The position numbers were made by a program, and so were the translations under genes. This document shows positions 22,475 to 33,690 of a DNA stretch of 64,000 bases, piece after piece; positions within the stretch are counted from its first letter, which is position 1, and each line of letters opens with the position of its first letter. The DNA is from Sclerodactyla briareus (Eukaryota; Echinodermata; Holothuroidea; Dendrochirotida; Sclerodactylidae), in assembly GCA_026419785.1 (NCBI GenBank), contig JAODTK010004632.1, positions 98,227 to 162,226 on the forward strand, read 5' to 3'. Below the pieces are notes generated by a model. It made no database searches and was not told the DNA's origin. It saw only the letters and a program-made list of their open reading frames with translations.

Positions 22475-25429
22475 GATCGCCTTGTTTCTAACTCTTGTTT
22501 GAGTTTCTATTGTTTTTAGGACTTTGTTTTTTCCTTTCGTGAAGCGCATTTGTTACTCTTTGTGATATTGCGCTAGATAAAATATACCAGTATTATTAGT
22601 ATACGAAGTGAGGATCATACATGAGGTCTACAGTCAGAATTATAACACTCCCATAATTTTTGATGCTGGTAGGTCCCAAATATGAAGTGAGTGGAAACAA
22701 TTAGCGATTTGCTGCGACATTATTGCATGTATGCAGAGTTCACGAACACTAAGAATATTTCATTGTCTTACATGCTCATTTCATGGGGTCTGACAAAGTT
22801 CGGAATATGGAGACTGAACGGGTCCTGCCCCGAAAATAATAATTGAAACAATAAAAAAAATTGAAAACAACTATTCTCTTCGAATGATAGTGTTCTTTTC
22901 CCTTCACCCTATTGTAGCACACAAGAGGTAATGAAGTTGGAAAGTTACTCAATGAATGCTTGTGTTATTTAGTATGCCTCTATGGAATGAATACTCGTGC
23001 TCAAATGTTCAATATATATCTTATAAAATATATGTAATATTTGAGTATGACCAAACCAAAGGTTTATAATTAATAAAGGAGATTTACGCGCACAGATCAC
23101 CCTACAGTGATGAAGGCGCGGTTATCTGTACCCTCCCACTATTTCTGATCATAATGGCCAATAGTCATGTAACTATGGCTTGACTTTTGATACTCTCCAT
23201 TGAATAATTCATGGTAGCCAAACCATCAGCCGCAATTCCAACTGATCCATCTCCAGGGGAACTTGGAGATCCTCTGTGATACATGGTCAATGTAAAACAT
23301 TTACTTTCGAAACCCTGTAACAAACTAACTGATGGGATTCAAATTAGAAGGAAATGAAAACATTTCAGAGAGATTACCTAATATCATCTTCTGTCACATG
23401 GGAAAAATTGCACCCCCCCCATATCATGGATTCTTCAAGGTCCTCAGTAGTGGTGGCGCAATCACACTGTAACCATACCAATACAAATTATCACTCACAC
23501 ACAAACCCAATAGCACCACTCACACATGAACAATAATGATGAAATTCGGGCGATTCCCGACGATCAACTTGAACAATGATACTTGTTGACCAATCAGGTG
23601 AGGTTCCACATACAGCGTCACAACCTATTCACTCCCAGCTGTTCTGAGCTGTGTGACTGCTCCAATTTTAAATTGATACAACTTAACCAGTCACATACAT
23701 GCTTAGAACCTCCAAATTTGGGGTGTGGGGTATTGGTTACGTCCTCTTATCACCGGTGCTGGTTTAATGGTCTGTAACTTGACCATTATAGACCTTATTA
23801 GGAGATATCTATTAATGTGTGAGCACGGAGTATTAACCAAACTTGAGGCTATTCCGTAACCTCAGATCATTTCAGCCGGTAGTATTTAGCAATAACTTAT
23901 CTTTAAATATGTGAGCAGTGATTATTCATTAACATTTAAAACGAGGTTATTCTGTACCCTCACACTGATCACTTGTTCAGAAGATTGATTTGATTTCTAT
24001 GGGTCAGGAAGCCAAGTACGGTTCATCGTAGAGAAACCGGCCGTATATCTGGATAGGTATAGCGTAACTCGCCTTCTCTTTTCAACTAGTGCTCCGATTT
24101 TTTGAGGCCCTGTGGATGGCCATTTTACGTCCGCTCCGAAGAACCATCAGTGAACTTCAGGATTCGAGCACCTTCTTGAAACCTGGAGGAGGGTAAGATT
24201 CATGTTCAACCTGAATACTCCCAGCGGACTGACAATACTCATTGCAAAATCCAGAATACCCCTGAATCCCATGCACGAATCCACTACAGAGAACCTGACC
24301 ATGGGTCCCATAGCAACTGCCAAGTTTAATCCACCAGGGTTAAAACGTCCAGTGACTACTGGAATTTGTACCCGGAATGTTTGCTTGCAAAGTGTCACTG
24401 GAAACCCCTCTTGCCATTCATTACATGCAAGTACTGAGTAATCATGAACAAAACTGAGTTATTCTGTGTTCTCCCGCTAATTACTGCTCAACAAGTGTTG
24501 ATAAATATGTAATGAACAGGTGACATGGGCCACTTTCCCTGAAAGTTGGAAAGAGAATCCAGCTTTTATGCCCAAATGCAAATTGGTTTGGTTGAATATC
24601 CAGTGAACACCATGTCCTGTGATAATGACAATCATGCCTGAAAAAATGATTCATCATATATCTTAACTCCCTAGAGTCAGTTTTCACCCATGAAACAGAA
24701 GTTTGATCTTCGCTGCCAACTCAATAATCAAACAAGAGGGCAATCCCCGGAGTTGCATATCTCATCTGCATCCATGAAAATTCAGAAGTTCAGAACTTCA
24801 GAGAAAATCCTGCATGAAATGTCTGGATAAGCTGTTAAACTCGTTGGTGCAATATACGTGAGCCGTGGAAGCAGACGGTCTAATTCTGGTGTTAGCGTTC
24901 TTGGTTAAGTCTTCCAGGTCTAGTTAGGTTTAAATTTGAAGTCTTTGAGGTTGTCAAACCCTTACAGATCGGCTGGGAGAAGATCCCATTTCCGAGATAG
25001 TGAATGGCGAATATTTTTTAGCAGTCATTCTCCAAATATTCTGCAAATTTTATATCATTAGGCTACATTTCTTCCCAGGGTTTCTTGGCCCACGATGAGT
25101 GGGGGAGGGGATCGGGAAGGGGGTGGGTGTGGAGTGGGGAAGGGGGGTAAAGTGACCTCTAACTTTATGAGAGCGTCATAAAAGCAGGCTTTCCCGTACT
25201 TGACTATACCCAGGTACCCTCAACTTGCCATTTTGGGCCCACTTAATTTTCTAGATTATTTCAATTACTCCCACTTTACTGGATTGGCTAAATTGGCATG
25301 ATTGTTGATGTATAGCAGTTCACATGATGTTGAGATTAATGTAGAATTAGGGGTGGGGTTACGGTTAGATTCCAATTCCAGAATCCCAAATCTTTTGGTA
25401 CCAACACCTAAACCTGATCTCACTAACAC
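22475..25429. other. Repeat-rich region without a recognised gene
   Basis: A motif like GGTTATTCTGTACCCTCACA recurs near 23115, 23855, 23945 and 24450, each next to a TTAAC/ATTAACC segment and about 90-100 bp of related sequence, so this looks like an old tandem family. Overlapping frames on both strands at 24147-24441 have no recognisable family. A G-rich patch lies at 25100-25150. Confidence 0.45.
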
Positions 25430-25624
25430 CTTTGCGAGTAACACCTCATGCTGAGACCACCGACATCCATCGGCACCCCACCATAGGGTACCCCTTAGTG
25501 GATAGTTTCTTAAACACCACTATCATTACCATAGCCATCGTTGCTATGGCAACATCAGAGTATCTACGCGTGAAATGGTAAACTGACTTTATCTCATCAG
25601 GCCATTCGGGACCGATGAGATAAA
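25430..25624 (+). mobile_element. Hairpin-ended repeat, copy 1
   Basis: CTTTGCGAGTAACACCTCAT, CGGCACCCCACCATAGG, CATTACCATAGCCATCG, TTGCTATGGCAAC and GTGAAATGGTAAACTGAC lead to the hairpin TTTATCTCATC...GATGAGATAAA (25588-25624). The left limit is uncertain. Confidence 0.7.
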
Positions 25625-26194
25625 AATGTGGCCATGCAAGGCTGACATTGACAGTATATTGTGAATGTTGTAATTATGAGCTTGTTTTCAATTGAATCAC
25701 GGTTTGGTTCCAATGTCCTGCTCAAAATATCATATAAGGTTCGAAAATGCGGCGGTTAGGTCCCAAAATGCCCTATTTCAGGCCTTTAGTGTGATCATGG
25801 CTAGCAAGTGAAGCCAACAGTGGGTGAATGATAAGTATTCCTATCATGGTGTGAATGGTTAGGGGTCATCAGATTCGAGATGTATAATCCCAAACCTTAT
25901 CGTTACAACACTCTAAACCAACCCCTGATCCTCACTAACCCTAACCCTCCCTACCCCTAATCCCTACCAGTAATTACAGTCTAACACTAATCTCTACATC
26001 CAGTTACACATGGGTATACCATATACTGTGCAATCGTACCGCTAAATTAGCCATGGTAGCCAGGCGTGGCATGATAGCCAATGTTCACACCCGTCTAGGA
26101 GTCTCCAGCTCCAGGTTTGTCTTGCTCTGATTTGAATGATGTAGTACTTAATCAATGGGAGAATCACTTGAATTCTTGCCTCTACCCCTCCCCC

Positions 26195-26212
26195 TCCCCC
26201 CCCCCCCCCCCC
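26195..26212 (+). repeat. Poly-C tract
   Basis: Preceded by CCCCTCC-rich sequence; homopolymer length is unreliable. Confidence 0.7.
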
Positions 26213-26649
26213 GTAATAATGCCTGTGGTCTTATTCCAGTGAGGGGGTAGGTGAGCAGTGAGGGGGTTTATTTAATGAAAGTTTAGTTTATCTCTCTCAA
26301 GTTCCAAAATTATAACAAATTCGGACTTCCTGATTACAATGTTCACAATTAACTTTGAACAATCCAGTCATTCCAGGGCAGATATTTTGAAGAAAAACTC
26401 ACAATTTGCCGAAAAAAAAAAAAAAATAGTGTGTTTCTCTCTAAATTCGAATTTATTTTGCAATTTTTGCTTACATGCAAGTAACCAGTAATTTTGTTAC
26501 TTCCTGCTTTGTTAGGAAGTTTCAATTCTTATTCGGGTATAATTTTGTAATCACTGAACACCTTGACCACAACAGAGGAGGAAATGAGCAAAAAATTACG
26601 TTTTACCCAAATTCATTTTTACTCCCCTTAATTCCCTGTTGGTGAGGAA

Positions 26650-26978
26650 ATGTGTTCTTAATTTGGAGAGGGTAAAGTATGTTTTGTGACTATTAGGAGT
26701 ATGCAAAATTTGCCAGGTTCGGCCACCTCAAAGTGAAGATATTTGCAAAAAAAAACATCAAAAATCGGACGGGACACGCAATCACACACACACACGCAAA
26801 CCACACAAACAGCACCTTTTGCGAGTGCACCTCATTGCAGGACCACTCGACACCCATGGGCACCCCACCACCACTATCGTTACATAGCAACCATTGCTAT
26901 GGCAACCATCAACAGTATATATAGGTGAAATGGTAAACTGACTTTATCTCATCAGGCCCTTCGGGACCGATGAGATAA
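26650..26978 (+). mobile_element. Hairpin-ended repeat, copy 2
   Basis: GTTTTGTGACTATTAGGAGT, GATATTTGCAAAAAAAAAC, CAAAAATCGGACGGGACACG, an (AC)n stretch, TTTTGCGAGTGCACCTCATT, GGGCACCCCACCACC, CCATTGCTATGGCAACC and GTGAAATGGTAAACTGAC precede the hairpin at 26944-26978. This is the most complete plus-strand copy. Confidence 0.75.
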
Positions 26979-27036
26979 TAATGAACCCTTTGTTTATTAG
27001 ACTGGTCTTCTGCTACCACTGTATTTTTCCGCCAGA

Positions 27037-27114
27037 AACAATAGGGACCACTTACACACCATCGATACTGAAATAGGACACTAATGATGCTAAAGCTCGA
27101 ACTACAAAAAAAAC
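27037..27114 (+). repeat. Left ~78 bp direct repeat flanking a LINE fragment
   Basis: AACAATAGGGACCACTTACA, then CACCATCG and GACACTAATGATGCTAAAGC, then ACTACAAAAAA. It matches 27921-27998 with few differences. Confidence 0.7.
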
Positions 27115-27179
27115 TTATTCATTGATGTCAAGAGAATAGTTTGTGCCTAAATGTTCAAAGACAAAGGAATGGTTGTGAT

Positions 27180-27850
27180 TTAAGGAGGAAGAAAAATTGC
27201 CAATAACAAACCACTCGTTATCCATAATACAAGGTGAAAAAAGTTCAGTCTTTAAATTCCTGGGTACCTACATCTCTAATGATCTGTCTTGGTCAGTTAA
27301 CTCCACTGAGATTTTGAAAAAAGCTAGGCAGCGCATTCACTTTTTTGCGTAAATAAAATCATACGGTGTTATTCAGCACATTTTGATCAATTTTTATCGG
27401 GCGGTAATCGAGAGCGTTCTCACAATCTTCTATTACAGTTTGGTTCGGTCGTGTTGCACAGGCAGATCTTAACAAATTGTCTTCTGTGGTCAGATCTGCA
27501 GAAAGGATCATTGGCACTATAGCCTTCCTTCGCTTGATCGATCTATGTCGCCGAACCGAAAGCAAGACACAAAAAATCATGAATGATGCTTTTCATCCAG
27601 CACGTCAGTATTATATGTGTTACTGTCCCATCGCAGACTTCTTACCTTTAGAGGTAACAGGCGTTTTACCAATAGTTTCTTTCCAGCATCTGTTAAATTG
27701 TCTAATTCATAACTCACTACCCCCTTACATTTTTTTTTTTGTCTTAACTTTTTGTATTAGTATTTTCAACTGGCTTATTGTCTTCTTCGTTGTATTGTAT
27801 TTTTGTTTATGGAGCTCGTGGAATGCTGTAATTACCATGTTTTAATGTTT
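27180..27850 (+). mobile_element. 3' end of a non-LTR retrotransposon (C-terminal ORF2 and tail)
   Basis: Mixed frames read FKFLGTYISNDLSWSVN, ILKKARQRIHFF, KSYGVIQHILINFYRAVIES, QADLNKLSSVVRSAERIIGT, RTESKTQKIMNDAFHPAR and PSRRRL-like text. These are the thumb and C-terminal segments of L2/CR1-type reverse transcriptases common in fish and marine invertebrates. The palm domain is absent, so this is a 5'-truncated copy, as usual for LINE insertion. Frame breaks occur about every 100 bases. A T-rich stretch (27728-27740) and AT-rich tail follow. Confidence 0.85.
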
Positions 27851-27920
27851 TATATTTAATATTGGCTGAATATATCTCTCATTCATATCATATAACACTG
27901 TAATTTTTGTGTCCGCCTAC

Positions 27921-27998
27921 AACAATATTGAGCCATTTACACACCATCGTATTTGAATAGACACTAATGATGCTAATGCTTGAAAACTACAAAAAACA
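27921..27998 (+). repeat. Right ~78 bp direct repeat flanking a LINE fragment
   Basis: Matches 27037-27114 (AACAATATTGAGCCATTTAC, ACACCATCGTATTTGAATAG, ACACTAATGATGCTAATGC, ACTACAAAAAAC). It could be an unusually long target duplication or a pre-existing repeat. Confidence 0.7.
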
Positions 27999-28491
27999 CA
28001 TATATATCGCCATCGGATCATATCAGATCTATTTTCAACCCCGCAAATAGCCCTTGGCTCATAACCTTACTCCGAACCCATAGCTATCTCTCCATACATG
28101 ATGCTGGTGGTGTGCCGAACATCATAAAGTGTTTGTAAATTTTTTTATGGTGTGTATGCTACTCCTTACAGGTTTTTAATTATGAGTTTACCATTTGTTG
28201 TTCCCAAGAGGCCCCCAGCCTGAATGGACCTGTGCTGTTTCACAAGCCGTATAACACAGTCATGACCGTAGTTGCCCATTAGAGGCAATGGTGATGCAAA
28301 TATGACTTACCTTTTGACTCTCTATTTATTACATTATGGCATCCAACCTACCACTGTCACTTGAGTAAGTGCGCGGATAATGCAAAAGTCAACTATCGCA
28401 AAATTTGCCATGTGGACTCACAGGGAAACTCTGGAATCCCCTGGTAACACACCGTCAATGTAAACATGCAGTTTTGGAACGCGTACAAACA

Positions 28492-28809
28492 CTATAGAGT
28501 GGATATATCATCCGAATGAAAGCTTCCCAAAATTGTGTCACAAAATTTTGAAGATGACTCCTCCATTTCTAAATACCTCTTCTCCTCTGTTTTTTCGTTA
28601 TCATTGCGCAAGGAGGAGCATTCACGTGTGGAGTCTATTGGCAGCCTTTTTAATCTTCCATGGTGATGTCTAAATTCCTTGATAGTGAATTGGAATAACT
28701 CATCGAGGCCATGCGAGAACCGCTCGATTTCGGGTGTGGGGTTTTGATATGCCTCTTTTTTCACCTGTGCTAGTTTTAAAGGACTCTTTTGGTGTGTTTT
28801 ACTGCCCAT
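28492..28809 (-). CDS. Unassigned open frame, 105 codons, possible exon
   Basis: A clean minus-strand frame from ATG at 28809 to TAG at 28492. The product is hydrophilic and mostly charged (IERFSHGLDELFQFTIKEF, then RHHHGRLKRLP, then NDNEKTEEKRYLEMEES), as expected of a helical soluble segment. Upstream GGGCAG directly before TAAAACACACC could be a splice acceptor, which would make this a terminal exon. No family is recognised and no neighbour supports it. The length is unusual for this error-rich sequence. Confidence 0.3.
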   Translation of the reverse strand: MGSKTHQKSPLKLAQVKKEAYQNPTPEIERFSHGLDELFQFTIKEFRHHHGRLKRLPIDSTRECSSLRNDNEKTEEKRYLEMEESSSKFCDTILGSFHSDDISTL

Positions 28810-29119
28810 TGGCCTTTAAAACATTGGGTATCATTGATGGGGCTATAATGCTATACTCTCTACATATATTTGGTTCCGATGCACCCTTAGTTGTTTCTAA
28901 TTGGCCACCGAGAAACTGACTTGTTACTTCTTACACTTTACTTACGCTATTTGCAGAGAGCACAGATACGGACTCCAAGTGGGCGACGACAACTCCTCAG
29001 TATCAGGCAATGTGTGGCTTCCAGGGTCATTTTTCATCAAAATATCGACAATATGTGAGATGTGACTGGATTTTGTTGCAGGCCACCCCCTCAAAGATGG
29101 AGTTGTGACGCTCCCACAG

Positions 29120-29470
29120 CAATATCCGCTTTTTTTTTTTAAAAAAAACAGGGGGGGGGGGAGCCATAAGCCTGCCGACCTGATGAACAAAGAGCTACCT
29201 TTCATCAATAATACTCTGGTTGAAACTTCAATTACAGATGCTTGAATTTCGCTGCTTTGTTCTCATACACATGATTGGTCATGGATTGTCAAATTGATTG
29301 TATGCATTTTTTTTTTTTTGGGGGGGGGGAGCCAAAGCCATGCGACCGGGATGACCAAAGAGCTACCTTTCATCAATGAAATACTCTGGTGAAACTCAAT
29401 ACAGATGCTTGAATTTATTTCTCAAGTACAAATGATTGGTCATGGGATGTAAAATTTGATTGGAAATTTT
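29120..29470 (+). repeat. Tandem duplication, ~175 bp x 2, each led by a T/G run
   Basis: Both copies run: T or A tract, G tract (9-12), GAGCCA(T/A)AAGCC, CAAAGAGCTACCTTTCATCA, ATACTCTGGT, ACAGATGCTTGAATTT, ATGATTGGTCATGG. The first begins near 29130 and the second near 29305. Confidence 0.8.
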
Positions 29471-30164
29471 ACAAAATAACTGATTTTAGAGTAAGAAGAC
29501 ACAGTACACCAGAGTTCAAATGAAATAGGTGAAAACAGTTGAACAAAAAACTATGAGCTAGAAAATATAAAGCTATATCTGATTACAAATATGGTACAGA
29601 ACTGTACAGTAATAGTGAAACTGAACTTGTTGGCGCAGCCAAGAATTTCCACTATGGACACGGCAGGGGCCGTTGGGTACACGGAGCTCGCCATTATGAG
29701 GGTAGGGGTTCACCAGATGGGCCCCCAGTTTTTCAACCATCAGGAGACCCATAGGTAACCTGCTGCAGTTATATGTGAGGGGAAGTAGTACACATCATTC
29801 TTCTAAAAAAGCATGTGCCACAAAACACCCCCATCTTTGTCATACCTCACTATTAATGTTGAGGGGGGCACCTCGGGGGGGGGGGGGGCGAGTAACAATT
29901 TTTCTTTTGGGGGGGTACTGCAAGGAGACAGCGTAGTGGTCAATTTCCCCCCATGAACATTCCTAAATTTTATTCTTGGTGGTTTCAAATAATTTTTATC
30001 ACTTAGCTAGGGTCAACAGAATTTCCCACTGCAACCGGGACATACCTATTCTCGGAACAAACGGGGGCTGGGGCAGGAGCCAAGCTACATATGCATTATT
30101 GGCTATAAGAGAATACCTATGGTGCTCATGTAAGATATCAAACAGCTGTTTACGTTGTGTTTGA

Positions 30165-30370
30165 GAGTAGACTTTATTACAGAGTCCAGCTCCCCCCCCC
30201 CCCCCCGACCCCCCCCCGCTCCTCTTACGTAGACTTTACTACAGTTGGTCCAGCTTTGCCTTGAGGATGGGAATAGACACTACGGAAAGTTTCCAGTCTC
30301 CCCCTCCCCACCCCCCCTCCCCTCCACTTATCATGGACAGTGACTTTACTACAAGGTTGCAGCTTCCCCT
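30165..30370 (+). repeat. Short tandem repeat with C runs, ~3 units
   Basis: GTAGACTTTATTACAGAGTC, GTAGACTTTACTACAGTTGG and GTGACTTTACTACAAGG each precede CAGCT or CAGCTTC and a C-rich run. Units are 65-120 bp. Confidence 0.6.
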
Positions 30371-31222
30371 TCGGACTGACCATTTCTCTCCTCTTCCATA
30401 AATAACATTTAAAAAAAAACAGTTCAAAATCAGGCAAATAAACGGGAATAGATGCAAGCATCATGACATGAGCAATTCACCAAGGTAAACTAAACTGCTC
30501 CCATAATGATGCATAGTTACAGATGATAGCTGCCGTTTGTCAGTATAATGACTGGTTTAGAACAAGCTACCAAGTATCTAACAAATGAAAACTGTGATAA
30601 ACATATATATGTACAGGGAATTTGATACAAAATCATATGAATTATAATGGTGAGCCATACATCCTACTGGTAACTAGTACGAGTTATGTGGTCTCTCAAA
30701 ACAGTACTGGTTAAACATCAAGTAAAATATACCCCAATGTTGCCGACCCAAAGCTTGAGGGGCTAACTGAAACTTCTTGAGGGCCAGGCTTCACCTTGCC
30801 TCTTGTTTCCTTCTGTTTTCTGTAGGTGGCTATGACTTTTGATTCTCGTTTTTTCTCAAATGAAGCCTCCTCCAGCCACTCCTAGTTACCATGACAGTAA
30901 TGTACACATTGAGGGCAAATGGATATGCAAGGCTGAGAACAGCATTTTGACATGGAGGTGATGTACAGCACGCCCCCTGTAGGCAAAAACGTCAACCGGC
31001 AGCATGATGAGCATTAAGTGGTGGTTGGCCATCCACCATTCATATAGCACAAATACAGACGTGTCTTTGAATGTCACTTCATATTGAGCATTCTAATCTA
31101 GCACATCTAGAGATTGACTGATCATCACCTCAGTTTGGTATTAAAGTGTCTTCACCTTACAATGTTCAGATTCAGTTCATGTATCACATCGGGAATATCT
31201 CACATGGTATTTTCTGATACCT

Positions 31223-32077
31223 TCATGCAGCACAACATGAAAATGTGGCATGAGTTTTATATCGCCCAACATTCGGTTCCCTCACTTGTGTTATTTTAGC
31301 ACCTCCAATGTAGCACAACCTCAGTTCCCGAGATGCAACAGGTGTCACTAATTGCTGATTTTCCGAACATAGTAATGTTGGTGTACAATGATAATTCGGA
31401 AGAATGTGAACGTTCATGATCGACATTTCACAAGAGCATGCTTCAGAAAGATGCTTCCTCTGCATTGTCATGGTTTGCAGTACTCGAGACGTCGAGCCTG
31501 ATGCTGCTTGGTCACAACAGACAGACATCTGCCATAAGTTGGTGTAATCACTCAACACTGATTTACCCAATATGTGGTTAAGTCTGTGCCTCTCGGCAGC
31601 ACCATGTGAAGAAATGGGACTGTTCAACCTCGATCTCCATTGAAGAATTCATGAAGGCTTCCCACATCTGGCAGTTGGGGGCGATGCCTGGGACGCCGAG
31701 TCCGATGCTGTCGGCTCACTGCAGGTAGAGGGCGATGTGGTGCTCAGAAGAATGAAGTCATCCAGGGTGGAGGGGAGCAGATCCCTGGGGGGGGCCCCTT
31801 CGAGGGGGACTGGCTGGTACTGGTGGAGGACACAACTTGAGGTCACCGTCATCAGGTCAGATGGGCGTTGTTGAGAGGAATCTGGGGAGGGGATAGCAAG
31901 AGTGAACTCTCTCATAAAATCCTGCCAACACTTCCTAATAAAATTGTTCAGGATATTCGTTGGTTTGAGGAAAACAGAGGGGCATTGTCGTCTGGTAGCA
32001 ATGGCAACGACGACATATGATGACATCGGACGAAAAAAATTTGGAGCTCTGTACGAGACGGTACATGGTTGCTATGC
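31223..32077 (-). CDS. Long minus-strand open frame with one in-frame TGA, unassigned
   Basis: A single minus frame is open from a TAG at about 32078 down to 31223, about 284 codons, interrupted only by one TGA (just after CGKPS, near 31646). The first part has ILNNFIRKCWQDFMREF followed by a Pro/Ser/Thr-rich stretch (PSTLDDFILLSTTSPSTCSE). The second has SSHGAAERHRLNHILGKSVL and CSCEMSIMNVHILPNYHC. No known domain is recognised. It could be a real exon with an error or splice site at the TGA, a pseudogene, or chance. An overlapping 167-codon plus frame (31902-32405), the longest single frame in the window, competes for part of it and is equally unassigned. Confidence 0.3.
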
Positions 32078-32405
32078 TATGTCAACGCAAACCTTCCAAT
32101 ATACCATGGGTCGGTTTTGGGGGCTACTACATGGTAACAGAACCTCCCATTATTCTGCGACAACAACATACTTTCTCAACGTAAATAGCATAAATACAGG
32201 AAGAGTTAGAGGCTCCAAATTTGAGATTATGGGGTGTATAGAAAATGCTCTTCATCAAAATGCTCTCCATCTACTGTGTGTAAGTTTCAAAGCAATCTGC
32301 TCCAAATCTCGAGTACGAGTTCAAACTCCCTCGGGCAAACGACACTGTCCAATTATCGCGAGGTGTTCTGAGATGAACGCCTCTTCAATGTACTGTTTGC
32401 ACTGA

Positions 32406-33411
32406 CAGTATCCAACATACCTGTCCCGTTGTTACCGTGAGGGAGATTTTTTTTGCCAAAAATGACCTTAGACTGCAGGAAATGGCTCTTCTGATGTCTC
32501 TTCACTCGATCCAAGAAACCCTCAATCAATAGGGATTTCATAGCAATTTCCCCTCATTCGCAGCATTGTTCATAATAAATTACGACATGAATATTAAAGA
32601 ATGTGAGACTAAATCATGTTATCTTTTTTATGCTCTGTCATTTCTTCCTCACCTACAGGGGCACAGGGTAGTCCTATAGGCTTCAAGAAATGATGGTTCA
32701 TGTTCAATATAGCACTCAAGCATTTGTTATAACTATGAAATCCTGGGAATTCTCAGGGCTTGATCGAGAAGCACCACACACCCATAGATGACAATAATCT
32801 ATGTTGAAGGCCTGAGGTCCACGGAGAGGGCTTTTTACAAATGCTTCCAGAAATGCCGTTTAATTATAATTACTTCATGCATGTTGGCTCCTTAATATTT
32901 TAACCTCCCTGTTCATGAAACTGTGTTTCAAAATCGGTGTATGATCACCACTGGTTACGCACAGTAAAGCTATCAACGCCGATCAGCGGAAAACACGTTT
33001 CCGCGGAAAACGTGTGTGTCCACAAGTAATAACCGCCGTACACCTGTTATCCCCGCAGATGGTTTCACGCTGTAGTGTAGTTACGATCCGTGAACCATGG
33101 AGTCAAGCACGGCTGAGATGTAACTACTGAATTGTTCATTTCTGTACATGAACATACGTATCGTAAAAAAAGGAAGGTGGATATGACAGTAAGATTTGAT
33201 TTTGGTCTATTGCAAGACCGTTCGGCTGCATTCTGTGAACTGACCGTTGACTGGGGCTGTTTCCTGCTTGAATTATACATGAGTAGCGTCAGGCTGCCGA
33301 CCCACCGCTATACTGGCCAAATTAGTGCATCGTTCGTGTTACAAAGGATTTTTGACACTTCTTCAGAATGTGTGAGAATTCAGGTGAGAGCATGAGATCG
33401 CGCCAAAATGA
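32406..33411. other. No gene assigned
   Basis: An 87-codon plus frame (33132-33395) and short minus frames have no recognisable family. A near-palindrome sits at 32994-33014. Confidence 0.4.
32994..33014. repeat. GC-centred near-palindrome
   Basis: CACGTTT-CCGCGG-AAAACGTG. It is symmetrical apart from one missing T. GCGGAAAAC also occurs just upstream (32986-32994), giving a direct repeat as well. Confidence 0.6.
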
Positions 33412-33499
33412 GTGAGTCTCACGGCAAATCCAGATATACATAATTATAGGAATCATTTAGGTAACACAAATATGAGGGAAACATATACCTTTGTTACAA

Positions 33500-33690
33500 A
33501 GGACACCCTTGCAGTTTTGAAGCATGAACTTGCTGATGGTACGGTCCCTGTAGCAACAGATAATACTGATGACCAGCAACAACCACAAACGCACCAGGGA
33601 TATGGTGATACCCAACAATAATGAGTTGAGATCTGGAATAGGATGAAGAACCAGAAGCCAAAAGGCTTAGTAATTCCTTGACTCTCTTTC
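33500..33690 (+). repeat. Fragment of the 103 bp repeat joined to tandem-core leader
   Basis: GGATATGGTGATACCCAACA and GAGATCTGGAATAGGATGAA (103 bp family) run into AAGCCAAAAGGCTTAG and TTGACTCTCTTTCTGACAAC. The latter leader also precedes the array at 57.4 kb (TTGGACTCTTTCTGACAACA). Confidence 0.65.

Noticed and set aside
25920..25960. CTAACCCTAACCCT as telomeric repeat
   Set aside because: Only two imperfect units within general C/T-rich sequence.
31902..32405. 167-codon plus frame, longest single frame in the window
   Set aside because: No recognisable domain, no splice or start context, and it overlaps the minus-strand frame at 31223-32077. Not called as a separate gene.
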